Assembly: GCA_903927685.1 (NCBI GenBank) | Contig: CAIYOB010000069.1 | Location: forward strand, 1 to 6,054 | Source: an uncultured Planctomycetaceae bacterium | Lineage (GTDB): Bacteria; Planctomycetota; Planctomycetia; Pirellulales; Pirellulaceae | Direction of reading: 5' to 3' | Length of the DNA stretch: 6,054 nt | In this document: positions 6,022 through 6,054 of the stretch, piece after piece | Layout: the number at the start of each line of letters is the position of its first letter | Position numbering within the stretch: position 1 is the stretch's first letter | Notes under the pieces: generated by a model | Database searches by the model: none | The model's input: only the letters and a program-made list of their open reading frames with translations | What the model was told of the DNA's origin: nothing | Made by a program: the position numbers and the translations under genes

Positions 6022-6054
6022 GAGCAGGCAATCGCCCCCCAGGACACTGGATTC

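Noticed and set aside
5753..6031. N-terminal extension of the acyltransferase frame up to about 6031
   Set aside because: The added 93 residues are Arg/Pro-rich with no motif and overlap the small membrane protein in another frame. The ATGA overlap and composition favour the start at 5752.
6049..6054. GGATTC at the right end mirrors GAATCC at 2-7 at the left end
   Set aside because: A 6-bp inverted match at the two ends of an arbitrary window is most likely chance and is no evidence of terminal repeats.

Overview
The window is a compact, GC-rich bacterial segment in which every recognisable gene lies on the minus strand, so transcription runs from high to low coordinates. The content is phospholipid acylation and remodelling. 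An lplT-like lysophospholipid flippase gene precedes an aas-like acyl-ACP synthetase/acyltransferase gene that carries its own acyl-carrier domain. A second PlsC-type acyltransferase and a small two-helix membrane protein lie upstream. High GC, overlapping genes and the style of the long PlsC-type acyltransferase with a Trp/Arg-rich N-terminus suggest a Gram-negative-type bacterium, possibly Planctomycetota. That placement is an impression from the protein sequences and no marker gene confirms it.

Layout in transcription order. (1) 6021 (or the window edge) to 5749: a small protein with two predicted membrane helices, whose frame is still open at the right edge. (2) 5752 to 4547: a 401-residue PlsC-family acyltransferase whose ATG overlaps the previous stop as ATGA. 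(3) A 401-bp intergenic region (4546 to 4146). It holds a probable rho-independent terminator close behind the acyltransferase, a 26-bp near-palindrome flanked by imperfect direct repeats, and the ribosome binding site of the next gene. (4) 4145 to 2856: the MFS transporter of the LplT family. (5) 2842 to 119: a 907-residue Aas-type protein, 13 nt behind lplT. (6) 108 to 1: a diverged copy of an internal/C-terminal part of the lplT gene, starting 10 nt after the aas stop and running off the left edge.

How the genes may work together (inference from families). LplT flips lysophospholipids to the cytoplasmic face. Aas activates a free fatty acid with ATP, loads it on an ACP and re-acylates the lysolipid. 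Here the carrier domain lies in the same polypeptide, between the acyltransferase and the ligase. The upstream PlsC-type enzyme probably acts on a related acceptor such as lysophosphatidate.

The most notable points are the ACP domain inside the Aas protein, the partial lplT copy directly behind aas (the expected footprint of a tandem duplication, or possibly a contig-end artefact), a nested dyad inside an extra linker of the aas gene, and the palindrome upstream of lplT. I saw no RNA genes, CRISPR array, insertion sequence or phage gene.
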